DNA from: Ceraceosorus guamensis
Lineage: Eukaryota; Basidiomycota; Exobasidiomycetes; Ceraceosorales; Ceraceosoraceae
Direction of reading: 5' to 3'
Length of the DNA: 64,000 bases
Assembly (NCBI RefSeq): GCF_003144195.1
Contig: NW_020290001.1
Span: 548,717-612,716, forward strand
Shown here: piece by piece, positions 13,344 to 25,000 of the stretch
Numbering within the stretch: position 1 is the stretch's first letter
How the letters are laid out: each line of letters opens with the position of its first letter
The notes under the pieces: generated by a model
Seen by the model: only the letters and a program-made list of their open reading frames with translations
Database searches by the model: none
What the model was told of the DNA's origin: nothing
Position numbers and translations under genes: made by a program

Positions 13344-14255
13344 TCTTTCTGTACCACCGCAGCGGTGTCGTATGCCCATCCATAGGTCACTTGTTCATCC
13401 ATACCTCGCAGTAACGAACGTTGAGTGCGGCATTTGGCGCGCTAGTCGAACTAATCGTGTGGGCTAATGAAGCGATTTGCTCGCTGATTGCGTGACTGAG
13501 GCTTTGTCATTCCAAAGCTATGCCCGCTGTGGCTTGAAGCCTAGTAAAAGAGGGTCCTTCGCATCCGCACCAATACCTATAGCATCCGAGACCGTGAGAA
13601 GAACCGGTGGCTGGGGATCGCCGTGTTCAATCTTTGACGATGAGGTTGCAGCTAAGCGTAAGTTACGCAGGTGGGAATGAGCATGCGGCACGTCGATGCA
13701 ATTGTCCGGGCTGCTAGAATCACAAATGCCAGTCGGAGTGGGGCAAGCATGATGAGCAGTGTGGTGAACGTGTGCAGTCACGAGTGCGCGTCGACGTTCG
13801 GAGGCTTGCTGTGCCTGGCTATTCTGATTGTCATTCGTGATCGTCGTGATTGCTGCATCTGCACTCACCACTCATACTACTTGTGACTTGCATTTGCATC
13901 TGCATCTGCGTTTGCACAGCTAGCCTGCTGACTCTAGACGCATCAAAGCGCCACGCCGAAATCCCGAACGCATAAAGGACCGCCCCAGACAGCAGCAGCC
14001 TTAGCGTCAAAACTAGTTGCTATGTAGGTGCCTCCTGCTGCTGCATCGACTTTCCAAGCAAGAGGTACATGGACCCCCTCGACAGCCTAAAGACATCGAG
14101 CAGACGACCTTCTGTTCCCAGACGATCATCTACTCGTGACACACACACACTCTCTCTCTGCTTCCTTACAGCCGACCTCTCAGTTGTACCTCGATCTCAC
14201 ATCCAATCCAACCAACAAAGACGCATCCGAATTCGTGCATCAACACCACAAAAAG
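13344..14255. other. Intergenic region, no gene supported
   Basis: This 912-bp stretch separates two plus-strand genes. A 10-bp core of the recurrent motif (AGTCACGAGT) lies at 13776–13785. Minus-strand open frames around 13518–13871 have no family features and no good splice context. Confidence 0.4.
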
Positions 14256-15700
14256 ATGCGTGCGGTCTCTGTGGCTCTGCTGACGAGTCTCGCAGCGCTG
14301 CTGAGCACTCAAGTCGTCGAAGTTCGCTGCCTGGACATGGTCATCGACAACGATTTCAGTTGTGAGCGCTGCATGGTGGGCCCAGTCTGTCGCTCGTCGT
14401 ACGCACGTCCCTCATCAGATCGCTGACCACAGCAGCTCTCGCGTTGCGCTGCTGCCACAGCGAACAGCGTCACGCCCCTCTTTCCAGCTTTAGCGAATGC
14501 AAATGTCAGCCTGCTGGCCGTCACGTCGGTCACTGGCAACACGTGGAATGCGCAATCCGTAGGGCATCTCCGACGCTATCTGCAAGCAGTCGGCACAGCC
14601 AACAATTCCGACTCGCAGCGCGCTGCCCAGGTCAAGGCAGTCTCGGGCGCGAATCGAGCGCTGGTCCGGACGCCAGACAGCTACGAGGCTGATGCGGCCC
14701 TCACGGGGCGATTGCGCTTCGCTGGAGCTTATCGACCTTTCAACGCTACAGCAGAAGCGGAGGGAGCAGATCCGTCCGGCGACTTGCAAAACAATGCGCG
14801 AGTCACACTTCAAGGGCAAGAGGTACGTAGGCCGCCGCCTATTGTGCTGGCGTCCAAGGGCGCTCTCATGCGCCCTCGTCACACGATGCTCACGCATCAC
14901 CTACCTCTTGCCTGACAGAGACCCGGACCTCTCTCTGGAGCGCTGCAGGAGTCTGCCAATCTCTACGCTCCCAACTTTCTCGTCGAGAAGTCGAGGGAAG
15001 CACGAGCAAAGAATGCGACTTTTAGCATAGCCGCCATCGGCCCATTGACCAATCTGGCTCTGGCGCAAGCTCAAGATCCAGAATTTCCCAAAGGCGTGGA
15101 GCTGTGGTATCAAGGCGGCTACCTAGGCACAGGCCTCGAAGCTGTTCTCTCCGTCATCAACAGCGATTACTACGTGGACCTCAACACCGCCATCGACCCA
15201 GAGGCGGCCAAAGCAGTGCTGAGAGCTCCATACGCCCGAATCGTCTGCGTGGCCGACTTCACCAGCAAGATCATCGCCTCCAACGACACCTTGTCCCGCG
15301 CTGCCGCACTGTCGGACTCTGCAAGCGATGATCAGCGATACCTCGCCCGTCAAATTTCCGATCCTGTCGAAGTTGGCCTGCCTGCGTGGGACGACATTGG
15401 CGTCGCTCTGCCCATCTATCCTGAACTCATCACCAAGAGCATCAAAGTGCGTCTGGATGTGGATGCCAGAGCAGGTGGACCGGCGTATGGCAAAGCTTTT
15501 GCGTGGCTGGACGATCTGTAAGTGGTTACGAAACGATGGGAAACCTCACAACCGAGCTCACCAGCGACTGACACTTCATCCCATGTCGCTGCAGAGCACC
15601 TTCTGGTCTGCAGGAGGTCGAGTTTCCTTTGTCCATCAATGAGACTCGCTTCTTTGAAATCTACGTTTCAGCTGCGCAGGCGTTCATCAATCCCAAGTAG
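14256..15700 (+). CDS. Secreted nucleoside hydrolase (IUNH family, fungal type)
   Basis: Four exons, 14256–14361, 14461–14822, 14919–15517 and 15595–15700, give 390 aa. The start at 14256 gives a signal peptide, MRAVSVALLTSLAALLST, so the product is probably secreted or vacuolar. The nucleoside hydrolase fold shows VIDNDFS just after the signal peptide, LLAVTSVTGNTWNAQS, then SIAAIGPLTNLALA and the long sugar-binding C-terminal half. Family members split N-glycosidic bonds of ribonucleosides for salvage. The usual DTDxxxDD calcium motif is replaced by DNDFS, a version known to me from a fungal branch of the family (often DNDWS). Substrate choice cannot be read from this. The gene is convergent with the RTC3-like gene, with 219 bp between the stops. 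Confidence 0.88.
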
Positions 15701-15919
15701 AGAAGCTGATGAGACTGTACCCCTGCCTTGAAACCCCGAGGCAGTCCACTCAGACTTGTGCACCTTTCAAATTCGGTTCTGCTTGTCTGCCATCCATGCT
15801 TCTAAAAGGTCACGCGCCATCATGCTCGCCCATGCATACTACTCGGCTCGCTCTCAATGCACTGAATGACTTGACCATCACATTTGTTGAAGTTTCACCT
15901 TTGCCTGGCTTGTTACACT

Positions 15920-16740
15920 TTAGCGTCCTCCATGAGTAGCCCCAGCGCTCGCCTGGAATGCGCCAGACTTTCCATCGTTGGTGGAGGAAAAGCCGTCCTT
16001 GGCGGAGGCGGCTTGCAGGTCGCCCTTTTGAAGGATCTGCAAGACGACGTCGGTATCGTTGTGCGTACCGAAAAAGTTGTCCAACTGCGTGCGAGAGATG
16101 GGAGAAAAGAAGGGAAAAGCGGTGAGCCATGGACAGTGAATGAGCCTTTTTGTTGGAGGGTATGCGCACGTCTTGCTTGCTAGGCTTGCCCATGATTCCT
16201 TGAGCGCCTTGTCCAGTGTGGAAAATTTGGAATGCTGTGTCGCAAAGGAGACCGGGCTGATCAGCTGTGTGAAAGCAAAGTGACTTGTGCACAGAGCGCA
16301 AGACTCACAGTCTACGACATCGGCAAGAGGAATGGTGCTGCATAAAGATGAGACGGGGGCAGGCATCAGCTCTGCCGTCTTGGGTGGAACAAGATCAGAA
16401 TGCAAGCAGCTTTCATGGGGCGCTCACGTGTCTGTGAAGATGGACATGTGAGGAAACTGATAAGCAAGAGGGTAAGCGCTTACGACTGGCCAGCCTCTGC
16501 TCACCTCCAGCTTTCCACTTCTTGTACTGCAGGAACATGGAAAGGACGAAGGGGCAACATGGGCGTCAGCACAGAGCACGAGCACGAGCACGCCCACACC
16601 CTGCTCGCCAGCAGACAGGCGTTTGCGCAACCTTCTGAGCCCTCCGCGTAGCTCACCTCTTCGCCATTGACGATGACCTGGAAGAGGTCGTTGGCGTTAT
16701 GCTCGGGGTGGTAGACGACCTTGTGGAAAGACTTGGGCAT
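15920..16740 (-). CDS. RTC3: Small SBDS-domain protein (Rtc3-like), six exons including a 4-nt exon
   Basis: Exons 16657–16740, 16505–16526, 16428–16431, 16309–16337, 16170–16234 and 15920–16084 give 122 aa, close to the roughly 110 aa of yeast Rtc3. The fold is the N-terminal domain of the ribosome maturation factor SBDS, without its other domains. Visible landmarks are HKVVYHPEHNANDLFQVIVN, then KKWKAGDTTIPLADVVDSF, then QIFHTGQGAQGIMGKPSK and LDNFFGTHNDTDVVLQIL. The third exon is only ACAC. It is flanked by CACAG and GTGAGC. Leaving it out shifts the frame before the conserved IPLxDVV block, so it is needed. The second exon is 22 nt. Yeast Rtc3 is linked to RNA metabolism and telomere capping; the role here is inferred. 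Confidence 0.85.
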
Positions 16741-17863
16741 TTTGTCTTGTAGTATGAGAGGCTTGCTGTTGGGTTTGATCGTTTGAGTACGACGTTGATT
16801 TGACCTCTCAAAAGGATCTTGCTGCTCTCTTGTGTTGATGCTGAGTGGATCGAGAAATTCGGCAATGAATGGTGGTCGTGTTGGTGAACGCTGTACGTGT
16901 ACTTCACCCCTCCTCGAGAGCGTCTATGCTGCTGCGTTATAAGATCTCCTTTGCTGCTGTAGGTGTGAACTGGCCGCCGCCGAGCGCATGCGGCAGAGGC
17001 GCGCCGCGGTGATCCTCGCTCAACACCTCATCACGCGACTGCGCGTTGGAGTCCGTGCGCGCTTGCGTGGGGCCGCCGCTGATGTGCACCAAGTGAGAGG
17101 GCCGCATGACGTCAAACGTGATTCACCAGCCACAGCTGCTGCACAGCCCATGCCCATGCATATATACAGTATAGCGCCCGAAGCTTCTCGGCGCTTGCGA
17201 CCACGCACGCGTGCACGCATCCATCAAGGCACGAGTCGTGCGTGAGTCATGATCCACAAAAGTCACGAGTCTTGGGCACAACACAGCCCACACACACCTT
17301 CAGAATGGCTCGTGACTCGTCCCATCGCCTCTTGGAGAATCGTGCACCACGAAGTCCATCACCGACGGGAATAGATCGCTCCTCGCTTCATTGAGGTGAT
17401 GCCCATTCACGTCTATGAATCGCGATTGGATGACTCGGAAGGCGTGATCCATGGAACGATACTGTAGGTGCACCCATCGTCATGCGCCGAGTCAGATCGC
17501 CGGGTGCATCGACTCGTAACTGCGCTCACTATTTCATGACACGGAACAGTACGCGGAGGCGCGTACCTTGAACCCAAATTTGGCCCGTGCCACGGCCAGT
17601 CATGGTAAACCGAAGCGAATTGCGCAGCTTTGCGAAATTATGAGCATTGACACGCGTCGAAGGGTGATGAGGGTGACGATACGAATGCTGAAAATTGCTT
17701 GGGTGGAGGCGGGAAACAGGGAGGTCTTGAGAGTCGCGCCTACGACCCGAGAGGACCAACGAGTGCTTTCGAAGGTGCGAAGTGCCCCTAACGAGCTTGA
17801 CTGGCCTGAAGGAGGAGTAGAGCGCCTACGCGGCACGGTTCAATACACAACGTTGTGCTTTAC
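16741..17863. other. Intergenic region with one exact copy of the 11-bp motif
   Basis: This 1.1-kb stretch holds the RTC3-like promoter and the 3' flank of the F-box gene. An exact AGTCACGAGTC copy lies at 17261–17271 and a 9-bp inverted relative (CTCGTGACT) at about 17310–17318. TATA-like TATATA lies near 17160. The minus frame at 17529–17759 is open but has no recognisable domain. Confidence 0.4.
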
Positions 17864-19700
17864 TCATCTTTTTCTGCGCTTGCTAGGCTTTTCTTCGCCT
17901 TGATGGCGCTTGTGCTGGACTTCGCGTTCTTCCAACAGTGCCAGGGTAGGCAGGTCTGGGATGACGCCCTTGAACTTCAAATGATCGGCAATATCCCAAG
18001 CACCGGCCTGGACGGCCTCGTGGAGCTCGCGTGAGCTAGCTACACTTGCATCCTGGGGCCACTTTTCGCTCAGCACCATTTGTTGAGCTTCATCGAAGCC
18101 GAAGCTCATCGCGTCCTCGGGATCTGGTGCAGTCTTGCGGGACTTTGGAGCTTCGCATGCCTTTCGAAAGTGCTCTGCTAGCCGCTCTAGAGATTCTGGT
18201 ATCGGCACCCTGATCTCTAGCACACCGTCGTGCTCCTCGCCTACGTGCTTCGGAATAACGCCTTCGCTCCACAGTGTGCTGGGTCGGTACTCTCTGAGGA
18301 AATCAGTCTTGCTAGACACGATCTTGATGGTAAACATTGACACTTCTTGGCGAGCGACTGATTGCAGATAGTGAAGTGTTGTATCAATGGCGATTTGGAA
18401 CTCGCCAAAGTCGTCGAAGGACATCCTCCCAGTCTCTTGAGCATCTTTGAGAGCGAACCAGCAAGCTATGATTTTAAAAGCTTTATGCATGCGAACCACC
18501 CATTCAAGTCGGGGCCTCTTCTCCAATATTTTCAGGCCCTGCAGCCACTTGCCAGAGAGGCACGTCGCTCTCGGTAGGCTCAGCCCAAACTTCTTGCCAG
18601 GAGGTGCACAGACGTTTGCCAGCAGTAGGCGCATCAAGGGTGCATTCTTTGAGAAGCACGCTCGCGAAAGGCCATAGTCGCTAGGCGAGTTGAGGTGTAC
18701 GTGGATGGTCAGCAGGCGAAGTAGGAATCGCAGAGACTTGAAAGGCAGGGGTAGCTCGTTACCGACTCCAAAAGGATAGAGCACATTGCAAAAGAACTGT
18801 CGCTCCTTTTCCGGGTCGGGTTCGCTGCCCTCGAAAGGTTTCGATGGGGATGATCTGAACAGATGCTTAGGCAATCGATGGAGACGCAAATATATGCTCT
18901 TCTTGACCGCGGCGTGTCCCTTCGTACCAGTCCTTCTAGCGCTGCGCTGAAGCCGTATCCGCTCTTGCAGGGACGCAAGAACTCCTTCATCGCAAGCGGA
19001 GCAAGCCACGCTAAAATCGATGAGCGACGCAAAGCGAGGATCGAGGCGTCGAGGAGGATCCCCGCAGCTCAGGACCATGTCGTACATCCCATCTGACGTT
19101 TCGTACGCCCCATTCCCCACCCTAGAGTGGGATGTTGAGGAGGAGTCGCTTGAATCGGAGCTGCAAGGCTCGCAAAGACGTGAAAGCCAGAAGTCGGTCT
19201 GGAAGAGATGCACCGTCGGAGCAGAGCGGTAGTGCCCGGGCATCGTCTTGGGCACAAGAGCTCCAGCCCAGCGCTCTGTGTCCTGCTCATCGAGCCACGG
19301 ATCGAGGAAGATTGCGGCGTATCTCCTCAGGAGAAATCCTGCCTTGACATCACTCGGCGCGGATGCAAAGGTGTGACGCAGAGCGCACGACGTCTGTGGA
19401 AGCTGAGGCGATTCACTAAGCTCGAATATTTGCCACAGAATCTGATGCAGACACACAGTGTGAAGGTCATCGAAGCATCAGCGTCTCCGTTGCTGAGCGG
19501 ATGTTGTCAAGGCGGAGATTTGAGCTGCTCACCTCTATGGGCAAATCTGTGAGGTTGATGGAAGGCGCAACAGGCTCCTCGGTGGTCTGCTTGGAGCTCT
19601 TCGATGATCTGCTGGCTTCGCGCAGCGAGTCTTCGGAGCGATGGCGATGCTTGCGCTTCTTGCTGTGGTGGCGAGTGGAGACAGGCGACTTGTTGTCCAT
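17864..19700 (-). CDS. F-box-like domain protein
   Basis: Two exons, 19533–19700 and 17864–19441, give 581 aa. Splicing brings together the F-box core LTDLPIEILWQIFELS (about residues 50–65), followed by the ESPQLPQTSCALRHTF helix; this joined motif is the main evidence. F-box proteins hold substrates for SCF ubiquitin ligases. The rest of the protein is helical, with Leu-rich segments such as SLRFLLRLLTIHVHLNSP, and has no repeat type I can name. The N-terminus is basic (HHSKKRKHRHRSED) and the C-terminus ends KPSKRRKR, both nuclear-signal-like. It is divergent from the ORC6 candidate. Confidence 0.8.
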
Positions 19701-20410
19701 GATTTTGCGAACGCCCCCTTTCGGCCTGTCTCTCCTTGCTGCTCGTCGATGCAATCCACCGAGTGAGCCCATCCACACTTGTCCTATCTGGTAATGAGAC
19801 TCTACCACTTCACCATCTGACTCTATAAGCCAAGTCTATGTTGGAAGGAGGAATGAATAAGTAGCATCGACTCCTCTCATACTCAAGACTGTAGCTCGCT
19901 CCAGCGACTGATTGGCAGGCTTTGCAGCTGCTGACTCTGGTCGCGGTGCTGATTTTGATTGTGACTGTGACTCGTGACTGCAACACATATCCAGCATAAG
20001 CATTAGCGGCCGCAACACCGCGCGCCACCAAAATTCGCAATTTTTTTGGTTTTGGCCCGCCGTGGGAGGGGCACATATAGATGCTTGCGTGTGCGCAACG
20101 TCAACTCCGCGGAAGTCCGCAGCTTGGATCAATCACGAATTAAGCTGCAGCTGGGTCCAGAGGCCACGCATGCATGCAGCAGCAGCTAGCTGCACTCACA
20201 CTCACGAACACTCACCACTCACCACTCACACAGAAGAGACTCCCTCCAACGGCGACGAATCGTGACATTGACAGCCACGAGTGCGACTACTAGCAGGCGT
20301 ATGCACGATCTTCACAGCTCCTGTGGGTCGAAGTGAGATTTGTGAAAGCTGGACCGTGCTCCGCAAGGTTTGAGCCAAGCGTCTATACACCTGCACACCT
20401 GCAATCACGA
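19701..20410. promoter_or_regulatory. Divergent upstream region of the F-box and ORC6-like genes
   Basis: This 710-bp gap holds an exact copy of the 11-mer in the opposite orientation (GACTCGTGACT, 19969–19979), a short poly-T run near 20041, a GCATGCATGCAGC palindromic stretch near 20168, and several CACTCAC units at 20195–20229. Confidence 0.5.
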
Positions 20411-21628
20411 ATGTCGCGTCAAGCCTTGATACGCTCCTTCTACGCCAAGCTGGACGAGGGCCTGCAAGGAGGAGAGTTGGAACAAGCGGAGAGACGAACA
20501 ACGTCGCTTATTGCAGCCTTGGAAGCTGACAGCGGTGCCCGAGCAGCGCGTCACCAAGCCGGCACCGGTCTCATTTCTCTGAGCGCACGCTTAACATGCG
20601 AATCGTGAGTCGAGACTTCGGAGGACCTGTCAAGGCTGACTCGCTGACTGTATGCTGCCTTTGCCTCCCGAAGGCTGTCCCTCTCCGTAGATCCGACAGC
20701 CTTTGAGAAGGCGTCCGGATTGCGACCTGCGGTGTTCAAAAGCTGTCTCTCGGAGCTGCGACCACTAGTGAAGAAGATCTTGAGCGCCTCAACCGCCTCA
20801 CCTCGTTCGTCGGGCAGAGTGGGCAATGTCTCTGCTCAGAGCTCGCTGGTGAATGCGTCAGGTCAACTGGGTGATCGGAGTCCGGAAGCTCTCAAGGCCA
20901 GAGCAGCAGCGATCCAAAGCGGTGCAGCTTTCGGCAGAGGATCCTCCCTCGACCAATCAAGCGCTCCTTCCACGCCATCTAAGAGAAGCGCTGCTCTTGC
21001 GTCATCACCTTCCGCTCGAGTCGCTCAGGCCAAATCTGCAACTCCGCCCAAGTCGTCCAAGGGACATCCGATCGTGCAACCCGAAGCGTCTGGCTCTGCA
21101 TCAAAAGCTTCACCAAATAGCGATCAGGACAGTCCAAGATCGGTCCGCTTTGAAGAGGCGCTGTCAGGCCCGAGCATCAACGACGAGCCAGACACGCCCT
21201 CTCATCGACGCGGCTCAAGCGCAGTGCAAGCGCATCCTGCCTCTTCACAGCCTCACACGCCTTCCAGAGGATCGAGACTCAGGAACATCCTGCCGGTCGA
21301 GGTGGATGATGACGAAGCAGAGAGCGAGCCAGATCATGCGGTCGAGCGTTTCGTCCTGCCTGGCCAGACACGAAAGCGCAGGCGAGCTGCGCCCGAGACT
21401 CGCAGACAAGATGACCGTGCCGAGGCACCCCGAACGGCTCCCAGCTCATTCCTCGGTGATGACGACGAGAAGATACCTATTCGTTTGAGACATGAGCAAT
21501 CACAGCTCGAGGAATGGTTGGAGAAGAACGCTGGATGGCTGGGCGCAATAGGAGATGAGGACGAGGGCGAAGGTGGGCATTGGGATGAGGGAGGGTGGGG
21601 TCGTTTGCACACGAAAAAAGCAAGATGA
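20411..21628 (+). CDS. ORC6: Candidate origin recognition complex subunit 6
   Basis: Two exons, 20411–20604 and 20674–21628, give 382 aa. The first 110 residues are helical. Across the splice site they read LSLSVDPTAFEKASGLRPAV then FKSCLSELRPLVKKIL, which matches the second half of a cyclin/TFIIB-like fold as found in Orc6 (SGL.pkvf..cl..l). ORC6 helps load the replicative helicase at origins. The middle (about 120–270) is Ser/Pro/Ala-rich and disordered with many SP and TP sites, which fits cell-cycle phosphorylation. It contains FVLPGQTRKRRRAAPE, a nuclear-signal-like basic stretch. The C-terminus has the helix QSQLEEWLEKNAGWLGA and an acidic glycine-rich tail. The ORC6 match rests on one short motif plus overall layout, so I am only moderately sure. 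Confidence 0.6.
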
Positions 21629-22064
21629 CGCAAGGTTTGCAGCGAAATCAGGGATCGCACGTCTTGCGGCCACTGCGCGCGTTCAGTGCTCACACACCCC
21701 CAATCAGCGTCGCAAAGTTCGCACAAGCTGTACCGTACCCGTATGAACAAGTCAATGTAAAGAGTATGGATGCGGTGTTAGCGCGAGAGAAAGAGTGTGT
21801 CCTGATTAGTACGTCGACGGTGGTCTCAAAGAATGTCTGCGTGTCTGAATTAAGGATGAAGCCAAGGATGAAGACCTGCTCAGGCAACTTTCAGTGGTGG
21901 CGGATGCGCTGGAAGGACTGTGTAAAACGATGGATGGAGGCGAGCGGGGAGACTTTGAAGTTGAGACTGATCGGTAGCGAGGCTCCGAACCAAACGGGTC
22001 GCAAGAACGGCTGCAAGTTACAGCGGGAGTGGCCGCCTGATCATCGGGCTGACAAGCGAAAAGG
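21629..22064. other. Intergenic region between convergent genes
   Basis: This 436-bp gap separates the 3' ends of the ORC6 candidate and the large serine-rich gene. No coding or structural signal is seen. Confidence 0.4.
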
Positions 22065-25000
22065 CTAGACGATGGACTGTTCAGTTGCTCGCGCAGGTGC
22101 TGTTCGGCAACCGGTGAAAGATGGCGCCAGCGCTTCGGCGTATCCAGGATGGAGTTCGAGTGCATGTCCCCTACAGTCACAATCTTTTGCTCGGCGAGAG
22201 GACGAAAGCGTGCTTGAGACTCTATCAAGAAGACCCCTAGCCCGTGCGTGTCGGTGGGAGGTTTGAAGGCTATGCAATGAGCAAGAGACGAGGCAGATGT
22301 CAGCGGAGTTGCGAGCTGGTTTGGAACAGCGAGGGTGCATTTTCTCACAAGCGAGCAAGCTATTGCTGAAGGGTGTGCAAGCCCAGGCCAATTTTGAGCG
22401 TGCAACCTCCTCAACAATCGCGTGACAAGAGGTATGCCAGTCGCTAGACAGGGCAGACAACCACTGGCGCGCTTTCTCGAAAGGCGTAGGGGCCGCACCG
22501 GGGCAATCATCAGCATCTGGTCGCAGAGTGCATGAAGTGGGCGGGCGCGTCGGACCTTCGCTTGTGGTTTTGCATGGGGGGGACGATTGGAAGACGTCGT
22601 GGATGGAGGGGGCGGTGTCAATGGTCAGGTCCCCTTCAAAGGTTTCGGTAAGATCGGTCAAGCCGGTCGATGTCGAGGACATCCGTCTGAGAGACCACAG
22701 AGGCGATGCGCTCACGCTGAACGAGGAGGGTGTGGAGTTGAGAGACGAGACAGATGTTGAGAACATCGGCGAGGCGAGCAGATTACCGTTCATCGCGGAC
22801 GTGGAATCATCTGCGACTTCTCCGCGATCCTGTACTGCATTCGTGCATGATGGGAAACAAGAGAGCTCCGAGCGGGGTCCTGCCTTTGCCAGTTCGCGTC
22901 CATCCTCTGGTGCCGGGTCAGTCTCAGCATAGCACTCGCCGTCAATCGAGAAGCAGTATGACTCACCGTTCTCGGAAGGTTTCTCCCAAGGTTTGGTACC
23001 ACGGCTCACCCCTTGCATCGAGCTGTCATCGGTGACAGAGGCTCCTTTGCGCCCACCGCTGGCTTTGCTCTTCTTGCATTCTTCTTGCAGACTGCTTGAT
23101 TGTGAGATCCAATCACCTCGATTCACGCCGTGGCAGCGCGAAGGGGGGCAGGGCGAGTCCGTCATAGCACGTCCTGCATGGGCTTCGTCAGCAATGCTAT
23201 CAAGACTGCTTGCGATCGAGATTGTGCTGTCAGCCCTTTGCCGGGGATCGTCAGGCTGCAAGACGTCTTCCGGCGGAGCAGACAGCAGAATATCTGGTGC
23301 GCACATGTACAATTTGGAGGTGTCGATCTTTTTTGTATGACCTAGCTGGGTCATTGACTTGGACGTCACGAGCATCCGAGATCTCGGCGGCCACTGAAAG
23401 CCCGAAGACGCGCTTGACAGACTTGTATCTTCTTCCCTGGGGATGCGCTTGATAAGGCTCTTCATCGTCGCTCTGCGCGCCAAGACTCGAAATCACAGAC
23501 TGCCGCCTGTTCCCATCCTCGACTTCCTCGTCTGACGAAGCCATCAAATCTTCGATGAGGCGCTGTTCATCTTCGGCCTCCGTGCCTGCAAGGCTAGCAC
23601 TGTAGACCGTCGACTCATAAGTAAGGACCGTAATGGCGCTGTCGCACCGTCCAGCTCGCCTTGCAAGCCCCCAATTCTCTGGAGTGATCCGAGATTGGAC
23701 TTTGCAACTTGCTCGTCGGCGTAATGGTGTCTTCAGTGCAGGCGAATCGAGGAAGTCTTCGCATAAGGCGACAAGATCCAGAGTCGCCTCTCCCGCTCTT
23801 CTTCTCGTGTCCCGGCCAGGCGTGGGTACCGAAGCTCTGCGAGGCGTGGCAGAAAGCAATCTTTCACGGCGCGCGCACGGTTCGCTGAGAGGTCTATTCG
23901 TGACGTAGTCAGAGGTCGCCTGCTGCGAAGTTCGCGTGATGCTGGTGCGGCGACTAGCTGCTGTAGTGTTCGAAGTCGAAGATGACGCAGGTGCAGGTCT
24001 GATCGTGAATGTCGACTCGGCCGCCGACACTGGAGGAGCGGGAAGAGGCTCTTTAGGTGGGATTCGGAGGCAGGGCCAAGGTCTTTTCGTGCTTCCAAAT
24101 TCTGCGTTTGCAGCTTGCTCGGCATTTTCATGTTGATGGGAAGGCAGACTACGCAGCGCAGCGTCGGCGAACAGAATCGAAGACGACACAGTCTGCACGC
24201 TGACCATCGTGTCATTTGTACCACCGACTGGTGCTAGAGCGACGGTCAGAGAGCGATCCCGGTCATCGTATGAGCTGACCGTGCTAGCCCTACTTCTGTG
24301 ACTGCGAGGAGGAATGGGCAGAGAAGAAGAAGCAAAGAAGTTTTCCGCGTTCGTAGATCTGCCGCTAGAGAGCGGTGGTGTCACAATTAAGGGGGTGGAA
24401 ACGGCCTGAGAAAGCGCTGAGCTCTTTGGCGATGTCGTGGGGCTAAGACCAGCCGATTGAGGCAAACGTAGAGGTCTTAGCCAAGGCCGATCTTCGCTTT
24501 TCCGCTTACTGTTCCTGCTTTGGTCCCCGCGGTCACGCGTCCCTTGCGGTTCTACGGCCTGTTCGACGGTCGGACGGGTATGAGACATTGTCGCCCAGAG
24601 TTGGAGATCTGGAAGCGCAGGTCGCATCCTTGGGGCTGGCTTGAACGGCAACTCCGTTCTGATGGGCTGATAAGGTCGGACTGCAGCAGTTCTGATCAGT
24701 CACGGTCATGACGAATGCTAAGTGTCCGTCAAGGTACTCACGTAAGTCGACGCTGTGAGAGCCCCGCCCGGTGAGATGAGGGAGGTCATCAAATAAGGAG
24801 GATCTTCGCAAAATGTCATCGCTCCTTCGGAGATACGGTATTGAGCTAGCTACGTCTATCGTCTCTCCTGTGAGTGCGACGGGTTCATCGATGGAAGGAC
24901 CGTCTTTGCTAATGGTGCCAAGGTCTTTGCCTCTCCGAATCATGCTCCACCACGAAGGCTTCACGATGGCGGCTTTATCATTGGTCCAAGCGGACGTCGA

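Noticed and set aside
23251-23483. Apparent frameshift in the large serine-rich gene
   Set aside because: A 49-nt intron with GTGCGC donor and GCAG acceptor (23256–23304) joins the two frames in phase, the same donor type used in TDP1 and the RTC3-like gene.
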